A stretch of 64,000 nucleotides of DNA from NCBI RefSeq assembly GCF_009497775.1, contig NZ_CP031012.1:3995235-4059234 (forward strand). Direction: 5' to 3'. This DNA comes from Alcaligenes faecalis. GTDB taxonomy: Bacteria > Pseudomonadota > Gammaproteobacteria > Burkholderiales > Burkholderiaceae_B. This document shows, piece by piece, positions 51,001-58,145 of the stretch. The stretch's first letter is position 1; each line of letters opens with the position of its first letter. The notes under the pieces were generated by a model that was not told the origin of the DNA, made no database searches, and saw only the letters and a list, made by a program, of their open reading frames with translations. Both the position numbers and the translations under genes were made by a program.

Positions 51001-53457
51001 TTTACCCACGGTACCGGAAATGGTCACGTCGGACTCGGACTCAGCCTTGTTGACCACGTCGTCACCGGCAATGGTGTCGATCGTGATAGCGGCTTCGGGC
51101 AGATCGGTATCGACACCGTAGCCACGGTCAGCTTCAGCCGAAGCGGGGTTACCGGCGGCGTCTTCAGTCTCAACCTTGGCGTGTACGTTCGAATCAGCAG
51201 CCAGCTCGGAACCGGGAACGTCTACGCTCCAAGTCTTGCCATCGGCGTTAACGGTGGTGGTGTAGTCCTTGCCGTTCACGGTCACAGTGACGGTGTCACC
51301 GGCCTTGACGTCTTTACCCACGGTACCGGAAATGGTCACGTCGGACTCGGACTCAGCCTTGTTGACCACGTCGTCACCGGCAATGGTATCGATCGTGATA
51401 GCGGCTTCGGGCAGGTCGGTATCCACACCGTAGCCACGGTCAGCTTCAGCCGAAGCGGGGTTACCAGCGGCGTCTTCGGTCTCAACCTTGGCGTGAACAT
51501 TGCTGTCCTGGGCCAGTTCGGTACCAGGAACGTCCACGTTCCAAGTCTTGCCATCGGCATTAACCGTGGTCGTGTAGTCCTTGCCGTTCACGGTCACAGT
51601 CACCGTGTCACCGGCCTTCACATCCTTGCCAACCGTACCGGAAATGGTCACGTCGGCTTCGGATTCAGCCTTGTTGATGATGTCATCTTCAGCGATCACG
51701 TTGATCGCAATTTCAGCTTCTGGAGGCGTTACGTCTACGTCGTAAGGCTTCTCGTCAGTAGCGGTTGTGGTGTTGCCAGCGTCGTCAGTTGTAGTGACTT
51801 TGGCTTCAACCTTGTCGTTGTTGACCAATTCGGAACCGGGAACGTCCACGTTCCAGGTCTTACCATCCGGGTTAACGGTGGTTTCGTATTCTTTGCCGCC
51901 AACGGTCACGACAACCTTGTCGCCAGGTTTGACGTCTTTACCAACCGTACCGGTGATGGTGACATCACCGCCCGATTCTTCCTTGTTGATAACGTCGTCG
52001 CCCGTGATCGGATCAATCTTGATCTCGGCTTCGGGAGGCGTAACGTCTACGTCGTAAGGCTTCTCGTCGGTAGCGGTTGTGGTGTTGCCAGCGTCGTCAG
52101 TTGTAGTGACTTTGGCTTCAACCTTGTCGTTGTTGACCAGTTCGGAACCGGGAACGTCCACGTTCCAGGTCTTGCCGTCCGGGTTAACGGTGGTTTCGTA
52201 TTCTTTGCCGCCAACGGTCACGACAACCTTGTCGCCCGGTTTGACGTCTTTACCAACCGTACCGGTGATGGTGACATCACCGCCCGATTCTTCCTTGTTG
52301 ATAACGTCGTCGCCCGTGATCGGATCAATCTTGATCTCGGCTTCGGGAGGCGTAACGTCTACTTCGTAAGGACGCTCGGTAGTGACGGTCGTGCTGTTGC
52401 CAGCGTCGTCAGTCGTGGTGACTTTGGCTTCAACCTTCTCGTTGTTGGCCAGTTCGGAACCAGGAACGTCCACGCTCCAGGTCTTGCCGTCCGGATTAAC
52501 GGTGGTTTCGTATTCTTTGCCACCAACGGTCACAGTGACCTTGTCGCCGGGCTTGACGTCTTTGCCAACGGTACCCGTGATGGTCACGTCGCCTTCGGAC
52601 TCTTCCTTGTTGATCACGTCATCGCCAGAGATAGGATCGATGGTGATTTCAGCTTCTGGAGGCAGAGTGTCGACCGTAGTCGTGTCTTCACCGCCGTTAC
52701 CTGGGGTGCCCACTTCGTTGGTGTAGCTGCCGTCAGGTACTTTGACGGTGATTTCCCCTTCGTAGTTCGGTGGGGGAACCAGCGTACCGGTCCAGGTCTT
52801 GGGATCTTTGTTGTCTGGAGTCAGACCTTCGATGCGACCGCCGCCGGTGACCACGATATCTTCGATATCGAAGCCAAATGGCACTTCAGTAAACGTGAAG
52901 GTAACGGTGCCGTCGTCGTTGATCTTGACGGTAACGGAGGGAGGAACCAGAGGACCGGCCTCTTCTTCGCCAGTACCGCTGTAGCCGCCCAGGCGCACGT
53001 TTTCAACGGTCGGCACGCCAGGACGTGGGTATTCCAGCGCCAGGGGACGTGTGGTTTCCACAATGCTGACCAGACGGGTGAAGCTGCTGCCACCGCCTTC
53101 GCCACCGCCGGTCAATACGGCAGCGGTTGGGTCAAGTTGGGAGAATGGGTCATCGCCAGCTTCCAGGGCGGCCAACACAGCGGTAATCGCTGGATCGTTG
53201 GGGTTGGCCAGAGCGGCAGCTACGGGGTCCACATCGGTTTCTGCGATATCGCCGCTGACCAGGAAGGAGCGGTTATCGGAAATGGTCATCGATGGGCTGC
53301 CTGGGATCTCAAGCTCGACGCTGGCGCCGGTCTCGGTGATGATCTCGGCATTAACAGGGACGCGCATCCCTTCTTTGACAGCTACTTTGGAGCCATCAGC
53401 GGTACGGATCCATGCCGTACCTTCAACTCGTGTCACTAAAACAGTATCCAGTGCCAT
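45079..53457 (-). CDS. Giant LapA/BrtA-type RTX surface adhesin, type I secreted
   Basis: 2792 residues. N-terminal retention module (about 1-115) beginning MALDTVLVTRVEGTAWI and ending with the LapG-type cleavage motif TAAV (111-114), then a Gly/Ser linker. A first beta domain (about 165-260) precedes 18 tandem Ig-like repeats of about 104 residues. Then comes a calcium-hairpin segment (GVGDDIIIGDRGG), a von Willebrand A domain with intact MIDAS DRSNS (about 2183), an extra beta-rich domain (about 2350-2500), RTX nonapeptides (GGAGNDILYGQGGND, about 2660) and a C-terminal secretion signal. Expected role: c-di-GMP-controlled surface attachment and biofilm formation, as for LapA and Bordetella BrtA. 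The export apparatus is encoded upstream; lapG-lapD downstream. Long open frames on the opposite strand across the repeats are shadows. Confidence 0.95.
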   Translation of the reverse strand: MALDTVLVTRVEGTAWIRTADGSKVAVKEGMRVPVNAEIITETGASVELEIPGSPSMTISDNRSFLVSGDIAETDVDPVAAALANPNDPAITAVLAALEAGDDPFSQLDPTAAVLTGGGEGGGSSFTRLVSIVETTRPLALEYPRPGVPTVENVRLGGYSGTGEEEAGPLVPPSVTVKINDDGTVTFTFTEVPFGFDIEDIVVTGGGRIEGLTPDNKDPKTWTGTLVPPPNYEGEITVKVPDGSYTNEVGTPGNGGEDTTTVDTLPPEAEITIDPISGDDVINKEESEGDVTITGTVGKDVKPGDKVTVTVGGKEYETTVNPDGKTWSVDVPGSELANNEKVEAKVTTTDDAGNSTTVTTERPYEVDVTPPEAEIKIDPITGDDVINKEESGGDVTITGTVGKDVKPGDKVVVTVGGKEYETTVNPDGKTWNVDVPGSELVNNDKVEAKVTTTDDAGNTTTATDEKPYDVDVTPPEAEIKIDPITGDDVINKEESGGDVTITGTVGKDVKPGDKVVVTVGGKEYETTVNPDGKTWNVDVPGSELVNNDKVEAKVTTTDDAGNTTTATDEKPYDVDVTPPEAEIAINVIAEDDIINKAESEADVTISGTVGKDVKAGDTVTVTVNGKDYTTTVNADGKTWNVDVPGTELAQDSNVHAKVETEDAAGNPASAEADRGYGVDTDLPEAAITIDTIAGDDVVNKAESESDVTISGTVGKDVKAGDTVTVTVNGKDYTTTVNADGKTWSVDVPGSELAADSNVHAKVETEDAAGNPASAEADRGYGVDTDLPEAAITIDTIAGDDVVNKAESESDVTISGTVGKDVKAGDTVTVTVNGKDYTTTVNADGKTWNVDVPGTELAQDSNVHAKVETEDAAGNPASAEADRGYGVDTDLPEAAITIDTIAGDDVVNKAESESDVTITGTVGKDVKAGDTVTVTVNGKDYTTTVNADGKTWNVDVPGSELAADSNVHAKVETEDAAGNPASAEADRGYGVDTDLPEAAITIDTIAGDDVVNKAESESDVTISGTVGKDVKAGDTVTVTVNGKDYTTTVNADGKTWNVDVPGTELAQDSNVHAKVETEDAAGNPASAEADRGYGVDTDLPEAAITIDTIAGDDVVNKAESESDVTLTGTVGKDVKAGDTVTVTVNGKDYTTTVNADGKTWNVDVPGSELAQDSNVHAKVETEDAAGNPASAEADRGYGVDTDLPEAAITIDTIAGDDVVNKAESESDVTLSGTVGKDVKAGDTVTVTVNGKDYTTTVNADGKTWNVDVPGSELAQDSNVHAKVETEDAAGNPASAEADRGYGVDTDLPEAAITIDTIAGDDVVNKAESESDVTISGTVGKDVKAGDTVTVTVNGKDYTTTVNADGKTWNVDVPGTELAQDSNVHAKVETEDAAGNPASAEADRGYGVDTDLPEAAITIDTIAGDDVVNKAESESDVTITGTVGKDVKAGDTVTVTVNGKDYTTTVNADGKTWNVDVPGTELAQDSNVHAKVETKDAAGNPASAEADRGYGVDTDLPEAAITIDTIAGDDVINKAESESDVTITGTVGKDVKAGDTVTVTVNGKDYTTTVNADGKTWNVDVPGSELAQDSNVHAKVETEDAAGNPALAEADRGYGVDTDLPEAAITIDTIAGDDVINKAESESDVTLTGTVGKDVKAGDTVTVTVNGKDYTTTVNADGKTWNVDVPGAELAKDSNVHAKVETEDAAGNPASAEADRGYGVDTDLPEAAITIDTIAGDDVVNKAESESDVTISGTVGKDVKAGDTVTVTVNGKDYTTTVNADGKTWNVDVPGAELAKDSNVHAKVETKDAAGNPASAEADRGYGVDTDLPEASITINTIAGDDVINKAESESNVTLTGTVGKDVRAGDTVTVTVNGKDYTTTVNADGKTWNVDVPGAELAKDSNVHAKVETEDAAGNPASAEADRGYDVQTALPKAEIAIDTIAGDDVINKAESESNITLTGTVGQDVKAGDKVTVTVNGKDYTTTVNTDGKTWSVNVPGSELALDDNVHAKVETKDDAGNSASAEADRDYGVQTTLPEAEITLDPIAGDGVLDHQEAGDGKGTIDVTGTVGKDVQPGDTVTLTIGGKEYTGTVGNDLTFKIPVPVQDLLKNDTVDAKVTTTDSAGNSASANDSGPYTLDVDQLIVDGNGGGNPNGGVGDDIIIGDRGGVQENIVHGQSYNIAILVDRSNSMKEASGTDNMNRMQLLKAALTTLAESLANHEGGTVNLSIIGFGTNADKPMVFKDLTHADLVKLLNSIDTLNGYNSNWNSNVGGTNYEAAFKAAEAWFKTGDAPAVDKNGNAYENVTYFLTDGNPTQYGNGQGAGSGYDATADARGKTAYDSLVTSSGSKVYAVGIGNDVSVDVLRKYDNTGTEIVDVIRGTKEVTDFENGRHDGWTKVNGGGTVGVNNDWWYGSRLEITDTYSNRNDTSTTVRGPGMAVAAGSYGKLSFTYAESGRNSQDVFKWQLQKYNEKTGNWEVVQEGGRPGSSGTITTKPVGEGQYRFEFLVDDRSSSSNYKVYIDDVTLLSSGNPSDWREENKVDIVNTKEDLDAALKGGSVTNDPAPVGNDHIIGGDGDDIIFGDTINTDGDVLPWHEVGGRPDHLPDGSGLKALEVFLQMKNGGTPATGNDIYDYIKEHHAEFNVEGDKRGGNDTLDGGAGNDILYGQGGNDILIGGAGDDIMYGGEGDDTFVWNKGDQGTTSKPAVDHVMDFGDSGLDTLDITDLLSGHDINDGNLSQYLTVGRSDSGKMEISISSQGNGQVDQKIILDNIDFDAEKAAQIANSLKDGTLKSTDF
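47046..52665 (-). repeat. 18 tandem 312-bp repeats inside the adhesin gene
   Basis: Period 312 bp (104 residues). Three units of one subtype lie at the 5' end (containing GGKEYETTVNPDGKTW; the second and third encode the same residues), then fourteen near-identical units of another (NGKDYTTTVNADGKTW; AESESDVT), then one divergent unit. Differences between the fourteen are mostly single residues (ISG/ITG/LTG; GTELAQ/GSELAQ/GSELAA/GAELAK). This indicates recent duplication or gene conversion. Confidence 0.95.
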
Positions 53458-53472
53458 GCCTGTCTGATTCCT

Positions 53473-53500
53473 AAAAAAAGACTGCCGCCAAGCAGCAGTC
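53473..53500 (-). terminator. Intrinsic terminator in the adhesin 5' leader
   Basis: On the minus strand GACTGCTGC pairs with GCGGCAGTC (nine pairs, one G-T) around TTG, followed by seven T. The T-run ends 15 bases before the adhesin ATG and runs into its AGGA ribosome-binding site. It may end the luxR transcript, but any mRNA for the adhesin from the only visible promoter region must cross it. Confidence 0.85.
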
Positions 53501-53578
53501 AGAAATGGACTTTCTTTGATCAGAGAATAGCGAGTTGGTCCGTTACTCGATATTGGCGTCGCCGCCAGTTCGCTGTTT

Positions 53579-53607
53579 TATTTATTGTTATTGACTTAAC
53601 TTGACAA
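53579..53607 (-). promoter_or_regulatory. Putative promoter of the adhesin gene
   Basis: On the minus strand TTGTCA (53602-53607; five of six to consensus) and TAAATA (53579-53584) are 17 bp apart in an AT-rich stretch just after the luxR stop. It predicts a leader of about 115 nt containing a small GCGA tetraloop stem (53554-53567) and the terminator hairpin. Confidence 0.4.
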
Positions 53608-53632
53608 TACGAACGGGACGGCGAGCAGGGGT

Positions 53633-54247
53633 TTAGGCTATGCCGTGTACTTTTAGCGCCAACATCAAACGATCTGTTACATCCAACTTCTCAAAAACCG
53701 CTTGAAGATGGGCGCGAACCGTTCTCTCGGTGATTCCCAGGTCGTTTGCAATCAGCTGATTGGAGTGACCCAGCGAGGCGCGTTGCGCAACCTCGACTTC
53801 ACGGCTGGTCAGGGTACTTTCCCAGCCTGCCTTGGGTTCCAGGCGACGAGTAACATCGCTGAGCAAACGGCTCAGCAAAGACTCTCCGACCCAGACCTGT
53901 CCGCTGGCCACATGGTCCAGCGCTTGCACCAGCAAGGGCGACGAGCTGTAGGCGTGAATGTAACCACGAGCCCCCAGAGCCAGTACGGCCTGTCCTTCGG
54001 TATCCAAAGGACGAGGGCTGGCGACAATAATCTTCATGCCCTGTACCGCCTGGGCCCATTGGGGATGGTTCCACAAAGCCAGGGCACTATCGATCACTAC
54101 CAGATCACGCTGCTGTTGTTTCCAACGCAATAAATCGTCCATGCCCTGCCCTCTGGCGGGCAGCCAGGTGACCGAATCCAGATGACGCCAATGCTGCCAC
54201 AACGCCTCATCGGCAGTCAGAAATAAAACCGAATTTACTTGTCGCAT
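53633..54247 (-). CDS. LuxR/NarL-type regulator with atypical receiver domain
   Basis: 204 residues. C-terminal LuxR helix-turn-helix (LTSREVEVAQRASLGHSNQLIANDLGITERTVRAHL split over about 145-180). The N-terminal half has a receiver-like fold with a possible phosphoacceptor Asp53 (LVVIDSALAL). The acidic pair expected after strand 1 reads TA, and the conserved Lys near the end is missing (ARGYIHAY). It may therefore work without classical phosphorylation. No histidine kinase gene is adjacent. It sits between the export genes and the adhesin on the same strand; control of the adhesin is inferred from position. A hairpin (54266-54313) lies in the 108-bp gap before it. Confidence 0.87.
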   Translation of the reverse strand: MRQVNSVLFLTADEALWQHWRHLDSVTWLPARGQGMDDLLRWKQQQRDLVVIDSALALWNHPQWAQAVQGMKIIVASPRPLDTEGQAVLALGARGYIHAYSSSPLLVQALDHVASGQVWVGESLLSRLLSDVTRRLEPKAGWESTLTSREVEVAQRASLGHSNQLIANDLGITERTVRAHLQAVFEKLDVTDRLMLALKVHGIA

Positions 54248-54355
54248 ACCGCTTTTCCCTTACTGGTAACACGAGCTATAAGCCATCAGCTCTTGGTCTG
54301 ACTCGGGTGTTACACCTCTATCGTCAGCGCTACTCCCCCAACGGACCAATCAGCC

Positions 54356-55717
54356 TTAACGCTCCCTGAATGCGTTGGATCTGGCCCTGAGAATAGGTTT
54401 GAGTAAGTACTGCATAACAGTCCGCTTGCCGGTCATGATGTGCACTTCGGCCACCATACCGGGCAAGATTGGGCGGTTATCGTCACCGACATACACCGTG
54501 TCAGTACGTACTTTAGCTATATAGAATGAATTGCCTTTTTCATCGGTAATGGTGTCGGCACTGGTCTGTTCCAGCACGCCAGGCAAGCCGCCATAAACGG
54601 CAAAGTCATAGGCGGTGAACTTGACCTCGGCAGCCTGGCCCGAGTGCAGAAACCCGATGTCGCGCGGGTTGATGCGCACTTCCAACAGCAGGGTGTCGTC
54701 AGTGGGCACAATTTCCAGAATGTCTTTACCGGGCTGCACCACACCGCCCACCGTATTGGCGGACAGGGTCTTGATGGTGCCGCGCACTGGCGAACGCACT
54801 TCTGCCAGTCGCACACGGTCAGCCAAGGCACGTTGGCCTTGTTCCAGCGAAGCCAGCTTGGCACGTGTTTCAGCCAATTCGGTACGAGCCTGGTTGCGGA
54901 AGGTAATTTCCACTTCACCAATCCGGTTCTGGGCTTCCTGAATCGAGGCCTGAATACGACTGATCTGTGCAGTGGCTGCTTTTTGCTCACCGCAGTAACG
55001 AGCCACATCACGCTGCAAACGCAGCAAGTCCACTTCAGACACCGCCCCGCTCTTGAGCAGAGGACGTGTCATTTGCAGTTCTTGCGAGGTCAGCCCGCAA
55101 CTGGACGCGGCCTGATCACGATTGGCCTGCGTTTCACGCAATTCTTGTTGGCGCTGGTTCAGCTGTTCCTGAGCCACCGAAATATTGGAGCGCAACTCTT
55201 CAGTACGAGCCTGCCAGACGCGGCGTTCCATTTCGGCCAGATCCGGGGCCTTTTCCAGCACTACGCTGGGCATGTCAAAGGGCTGATCGGCAGCAATTGC
55301 TTCCAGACGAGCCGCCTTGGCCTTCAAGGACAAGGACTCGGCTTCGTTCTCGCCCAAGGAGGACGAGGCACGGGTTGGGTCAATACGCAACAGCACTTCA
55401 CCCGCTTCCACGGATTCGCCTGGGCGCACCAGAATTTCTTCCACCACACCACCGTCCAGACTTTGCACAATCTGGACCTGGCGCGACGGCACAACTTTGC
55501 CTTCGCCACGCACCACTTCATCAATGCTGGCAAAACTTGCCCAGACAATCAGCAAGCTGATGGCCAGCAAGGTCAACCAGATCAGCAGCGTGGAGCCCCG
55601 TACATCTTGATAACGAGCCGTCCACGATGCGTTTTTGAGCATATTGCTGCCAGGAGGTGGTGCACTGGTGTCCTGGAGTTGCGCACGCACCCAATTTGTC
55701 AGGTTCTTTATCTTCAT
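54356..55717 (-). CDS. HlyD-family type I secretion periplasmic adaptor (LapC-like)
   Basis: 453 residues. Short cytoplasmic N-terminus, one membrane helix (about 41-62), a lipoyl half-motif (GKVVPSRQVQIVQSLDGGVVEEILVRPG), a long coiled-coil hairpin rich in Gln/Glu/Arg (about 150-310), the second lipoyl half (VRSPVRGTIKTLSANTVGGVV) and a C-terminal beta-barrel. It bridges the ABC transporter and the TolC channel for adhesin export. Its ATG overlaps the end of the transporter gene by 4 bp. Confidence 0.95.
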   Translation of the reverse strand: MKIKNLTNWVRAQLQDTSAPPPGSNMLKNASWTARYQDVRGSTLLIWLTLLAISLLIVWASFASIDEVVRGEGKVVPSRQVQIVQSLDGGVVEEILVRPGESVEAGEVLLRIDPTRASSSLGENEAESLSLKAKAARLEAIAADQPFDMPSVVLEKAPDLAEMERRVWQARTEELRSNISVAQEQLNQRQQELRETQANRDQAASSCGLTSQELQMTRPLLKSGAVSEVDLLRLQRDVARYCGEQKAATAQISRIQASIQEAQNRIGEVEITFRNQARTELAETRAKLASLEQGQRALADRVRLAEVRSPVRGTIKTLSANTVGGVVQPGKDILEIVPTDDTLLLEVRINPRDIGFLHSGQAAEVKFTAYDFAVYGGLPGVLEQTSADTITDEKGNSFYIAKVRTDTVYVGDDNRPILPGMVAEVHIMTGKRTVMQYLLKPILRARSNAFRER

Positions 55718-57903
55718 GCTGCACTCCGGGCCTTACCAATCTGCCCACTACGCAAGGCGGCAATGACCTGATCCTTAGGACCGTCGGCCACAATACGCCC
55801 CATATCCATCACGATCAGACGATCCACCAGCTCCAGCAAGGCGGTACGGTGTGTCACCAGCACCACTGTCTTGCCTTCACACTCTTTATGCAGGCTGCGA
55901 CGCAGGGCCGATTCGCTCTGGTTATCCATATTGCTGCTGGGTTCGTCCAGCAACAGAATGGATGGATTACCGATCAAGGCACGCGCCACGGCGATAGCCT
56001 GACGCTGACCACCCGAGAGGGATTCGCCGCGTTCGCCAATCATCATGTCGTAGCCATCCGGATGGCGTCGTGCGAAATCATCCACCCCTGCCTGACGAGC
56101 CGCCGCCAACATTTGATCGTCGGTTGCGTAAGGCATACCCATCAGCAGGTTGTGCTTCAAGGTGCCATAGAACAGCGTGGGGTCCTGCGAGACATAGCCC
56201 ATGGAGCGGCGCACGTCTGCCGGGTCAATCTGCTGGCTATCAATTCCGTCCAGCACAACCGTGCCACCCGTCGGTTTGTACAGACCCAGAATCAGCTTGG
56301 ACAAGGTGGTTTTACCGGAGCCAATACGGCCGATAATCCCAATCTTCTCGCCAGCCTTCAAGGAGAAGCTGACCTTATCCAGCACGTTCTGGGTGGTGCC
56401 GGGATAGTTGAAGCTGACGTTACGGAACTCGATGGAGCCTTCCAGATAAGGACGTGGCACAAAGTGACGCTCTTCAGGATGCTCTACCGGCATAGTCATG
56501 TACGAATCCACCGAACCCAGGGAGGTACGTGCATTCTGATACTGCATCATCAAGCCAGCCACTTGCCCCAAAGGAGCCAGGCAACGGCCTGCAATCATGG
56601 AGGAAGCAATAATGCCCCCCATGGACAATTTGGTTTCCTGAACCAGATACACCCCGATAATCACCACGCTAATAGTGACCATCTGCTGCAGCATCTGCAC
56701 CGTGTTCACCGTTAGTGTGGACGTCATCTTGATGCGCGCACCCTGACGAGCCAGGTACTCGGTGGACTGCTCCCAGTCACGCTGAGCATTGCTTTGCGCA
56801 TTCAGGACTTTCAAGGTTTCCATACCAGCCAGAGATTCAACCAGACCGGCGTTACGCTGAGCAGCAGCCTGGAAGGTCTGTTTGGTCAGGCGCTCCATAC
56901 GTGCTTGAGCAAACCAGGAAATACCCAGGATGATCACAATCGCCACCACTGGCGGGATCAGCATCCAGGGCGAAATCCAGGCCAGCACAGCCAAAAACAG
57001 CAGCACAAATGGCAAATCGACCAGTGTCGTCAAACTGGCCGAAGCGATGAAGTCACGCACCGATTCAAAGGAGCGCAGATTGGCAGCAAAAGAGCCCACC
57101 GACGGCGGTCGGTTCTCCATGCGCAAGTCCAGCACCCGCTCCATGATCCGCGCAGATAACTGTATATCCACCCGTTTACTGGCGGCATCGACCACATAGG
57201 CTCGCACACTGGAGAGCACCATGTTCATGACCAGCACCAGCCCAATCCCGATCGACAGCACCCACAGGGTTTCAATCGCTTTATTGGGAACCACCCGGTC
57301 GTACACGTTCATGGTGTAGAGCGGAATGGCCAGCGCAAACAGGTTGATCAGCAAGGCAGCGCCAATGGCATCGCGATACAGACGCCAGTTTTGCACCACG
57401 GCAGTCCAGAACCAGTGCTTGCCCTTCATGGGGGCTACACCATCTTTGGCACGCGCTTCGACACGGAAATCCGGTTGCACCACGGCCAACAGCCCGGAGT
57501 ACTGCGCTTGCAGATCTTCCAGGCTGATTTCGCTGGGGCTACCACTTTCCGGGAAATGCACCCGGGCACGCTCTTCTTCCAGGCCCAACAAGACACATGC
57601 CCGGTTATTGTTCAGCAACAAAATAACCGGGAACAGATTGGTGTCGAGTTCGGTAAAGGCACGGCGCCACACTCGGGCCGAGCAGTGACCACGCGCGGCC
57701 GCTCGACTGAGCAAAGCAGGCGTCAAACGCCCACGCTGCAAAGGCAAGCCTGCAGACAAGTGCTGCGGCGTACAGGGATTACCGTGGATACGGGTAATCT
57801 CTGCCAGGCAGGTCAGAAGAGGATCATCATGCGTCAGATGAGGCGGGATACTGTATTCCCCGCTTGCTTGTGTCGTGCTGTCAGATGAGTGGTTCATCGT
57901 CAT
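55714..57903 (-). CDS. Type I secretion ABC transporter with inactive C39-like N-domain (LapB-like)
   Basis: 729 residues. An N-terminal C39 peptidase-like domain (about 20-150) lacks the catalytic Cys and His, as in transporters of RTX proteins that use it for substrate docking. Six membrane helices follow (about 165-440), then a nucleotide-binding domain with Walker A GRIGSGKTT (about 526-534), signature LSGGQRQAIAVARAL and Walker B SILLLDEPSS. It powers export of the giant adhesin. The gene start overlaps the small upstream gene by 23 bp and its end overlaps the adaptor gene. Confidence 0.96.
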   Translation of the reverse strand: MTMNHSSDSTTQASGEYSIPPHLTHDDPLLTCLAEITRIHGNPCTPQHLSAGLPLQRGRLTPALLSRAAARGHCSARVWRRAFTELDTNLFPVILLLNNNRACVLLGLEEERARVHFPESGSPSEISLEDLQAQYSGLLAVVQPDFRVEARAKDGVAPMKGKHWFWTAVVQNWRLYRDAIGAALLINLFALAIPLYTMNVYDRVVPNKAIETLWVLSIGIGLVLVMNMVLSSVRAYVVDAASKRVDIQLSARIMERVLDLRMENRPPSVGSFAANLRSFESVRDFIASASLTTLVDLPFVLLFLAVLAWISPWMLIPPVVAIVIILGISWFAQARMERLTKQTFQAAAQRNAGLVESLAGMETLKVLNAQSNAQRDWEQSTEYLARQGARIKMTSTLTVNTVQMLQQMVTISVVIIGVYLVQETKLSMGGIIASSMIAGRCLAPLGQVAGLMMQYQNARTSLGSVDSYMTMPVEHPEERHFVPRPYLEGSIEFRNVSFNYPGTTQNVLDKVSFSLKAGEKIGIIGRIGSGKTTLSKLILGLYKPTGGTVVLDGIDSQQIDPADVRRSMGYVSQDPTLFYGTLKHNLLMGMPYATDDQMLAAARQAGVDDFARRHPDGYDMMIGERGESLSGGQRQAIAVARALIGNPSILLLDEPSSNMDNQSESALRRSLHKECEGKTVVLVTHRTALLELVDRLIVMDMGRIVADGPKDQVIAALRSGQIGKARSAA

Positions 57904-58102
57904 TAATCAAATCCAGCGAATCCCGCAGGCGCTGGCGGGTCAGTTTGCGCTCATTCAATTTGGCCAAGGCCTGTGGAGGCAGATCAGTCATACGAAGCAC
58001 ACCGTTAGCAACCAGTGCGTCAATCAAATCCTCCAGCACCCGGATAAAACTGGCATCCGAGACTGAAAGCTCTTGTTTGTAGTCATCTTCGTTCTGACTC
58101 AT
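57881..58102 (-). CDS. Small protein of unknown function in the adhesin export operon
   Basis: 73 residues, acidic, predicted helical: SFIRVLEDLIDALVANGVLRMTDLP and KLNERKLTRQRLRD stand out (split here at about 18-42 and 47-60). No signal peptide or membrane helix. From memory, the RVLEDLIDxL...G-V/I-hydrophobic-xTDLP pattern occurs in small proteins often misnamed 'tryptophan synthase subunit beta-like'; no function is known to me. It sits between tolC (43 bp away) and the transporter gene, overlapping the latter by 23 bp, so it is co-translated with the secretion machinery and is a candidate accessory factor. Confidence 0.75.
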   Translation of the reverse strand: MSQNEDDYKQELSVSDASFIRVLEDLIDALVANGVLRMTDLPPQALAKLNERKLTRQRLRDSLDLINDDEPLI

Positions 58103-58145
58103 ACGTGCCTCCCTTCACTATCTAATCACGCCAAGAAGCAGCTAC

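Noticed and set aside
45070..53439. Two very long plus-strand open frames (about 1316 and 1376 residues) opposite the adhesin gene
   Set aside because: They are mirror frames of the repeats: the 312-bp period lacks stops in that frame, so the frame stays open by repetition. The adhesin frame has the signature domains, a secretion context and recognised motifs; the opposite frames have none.
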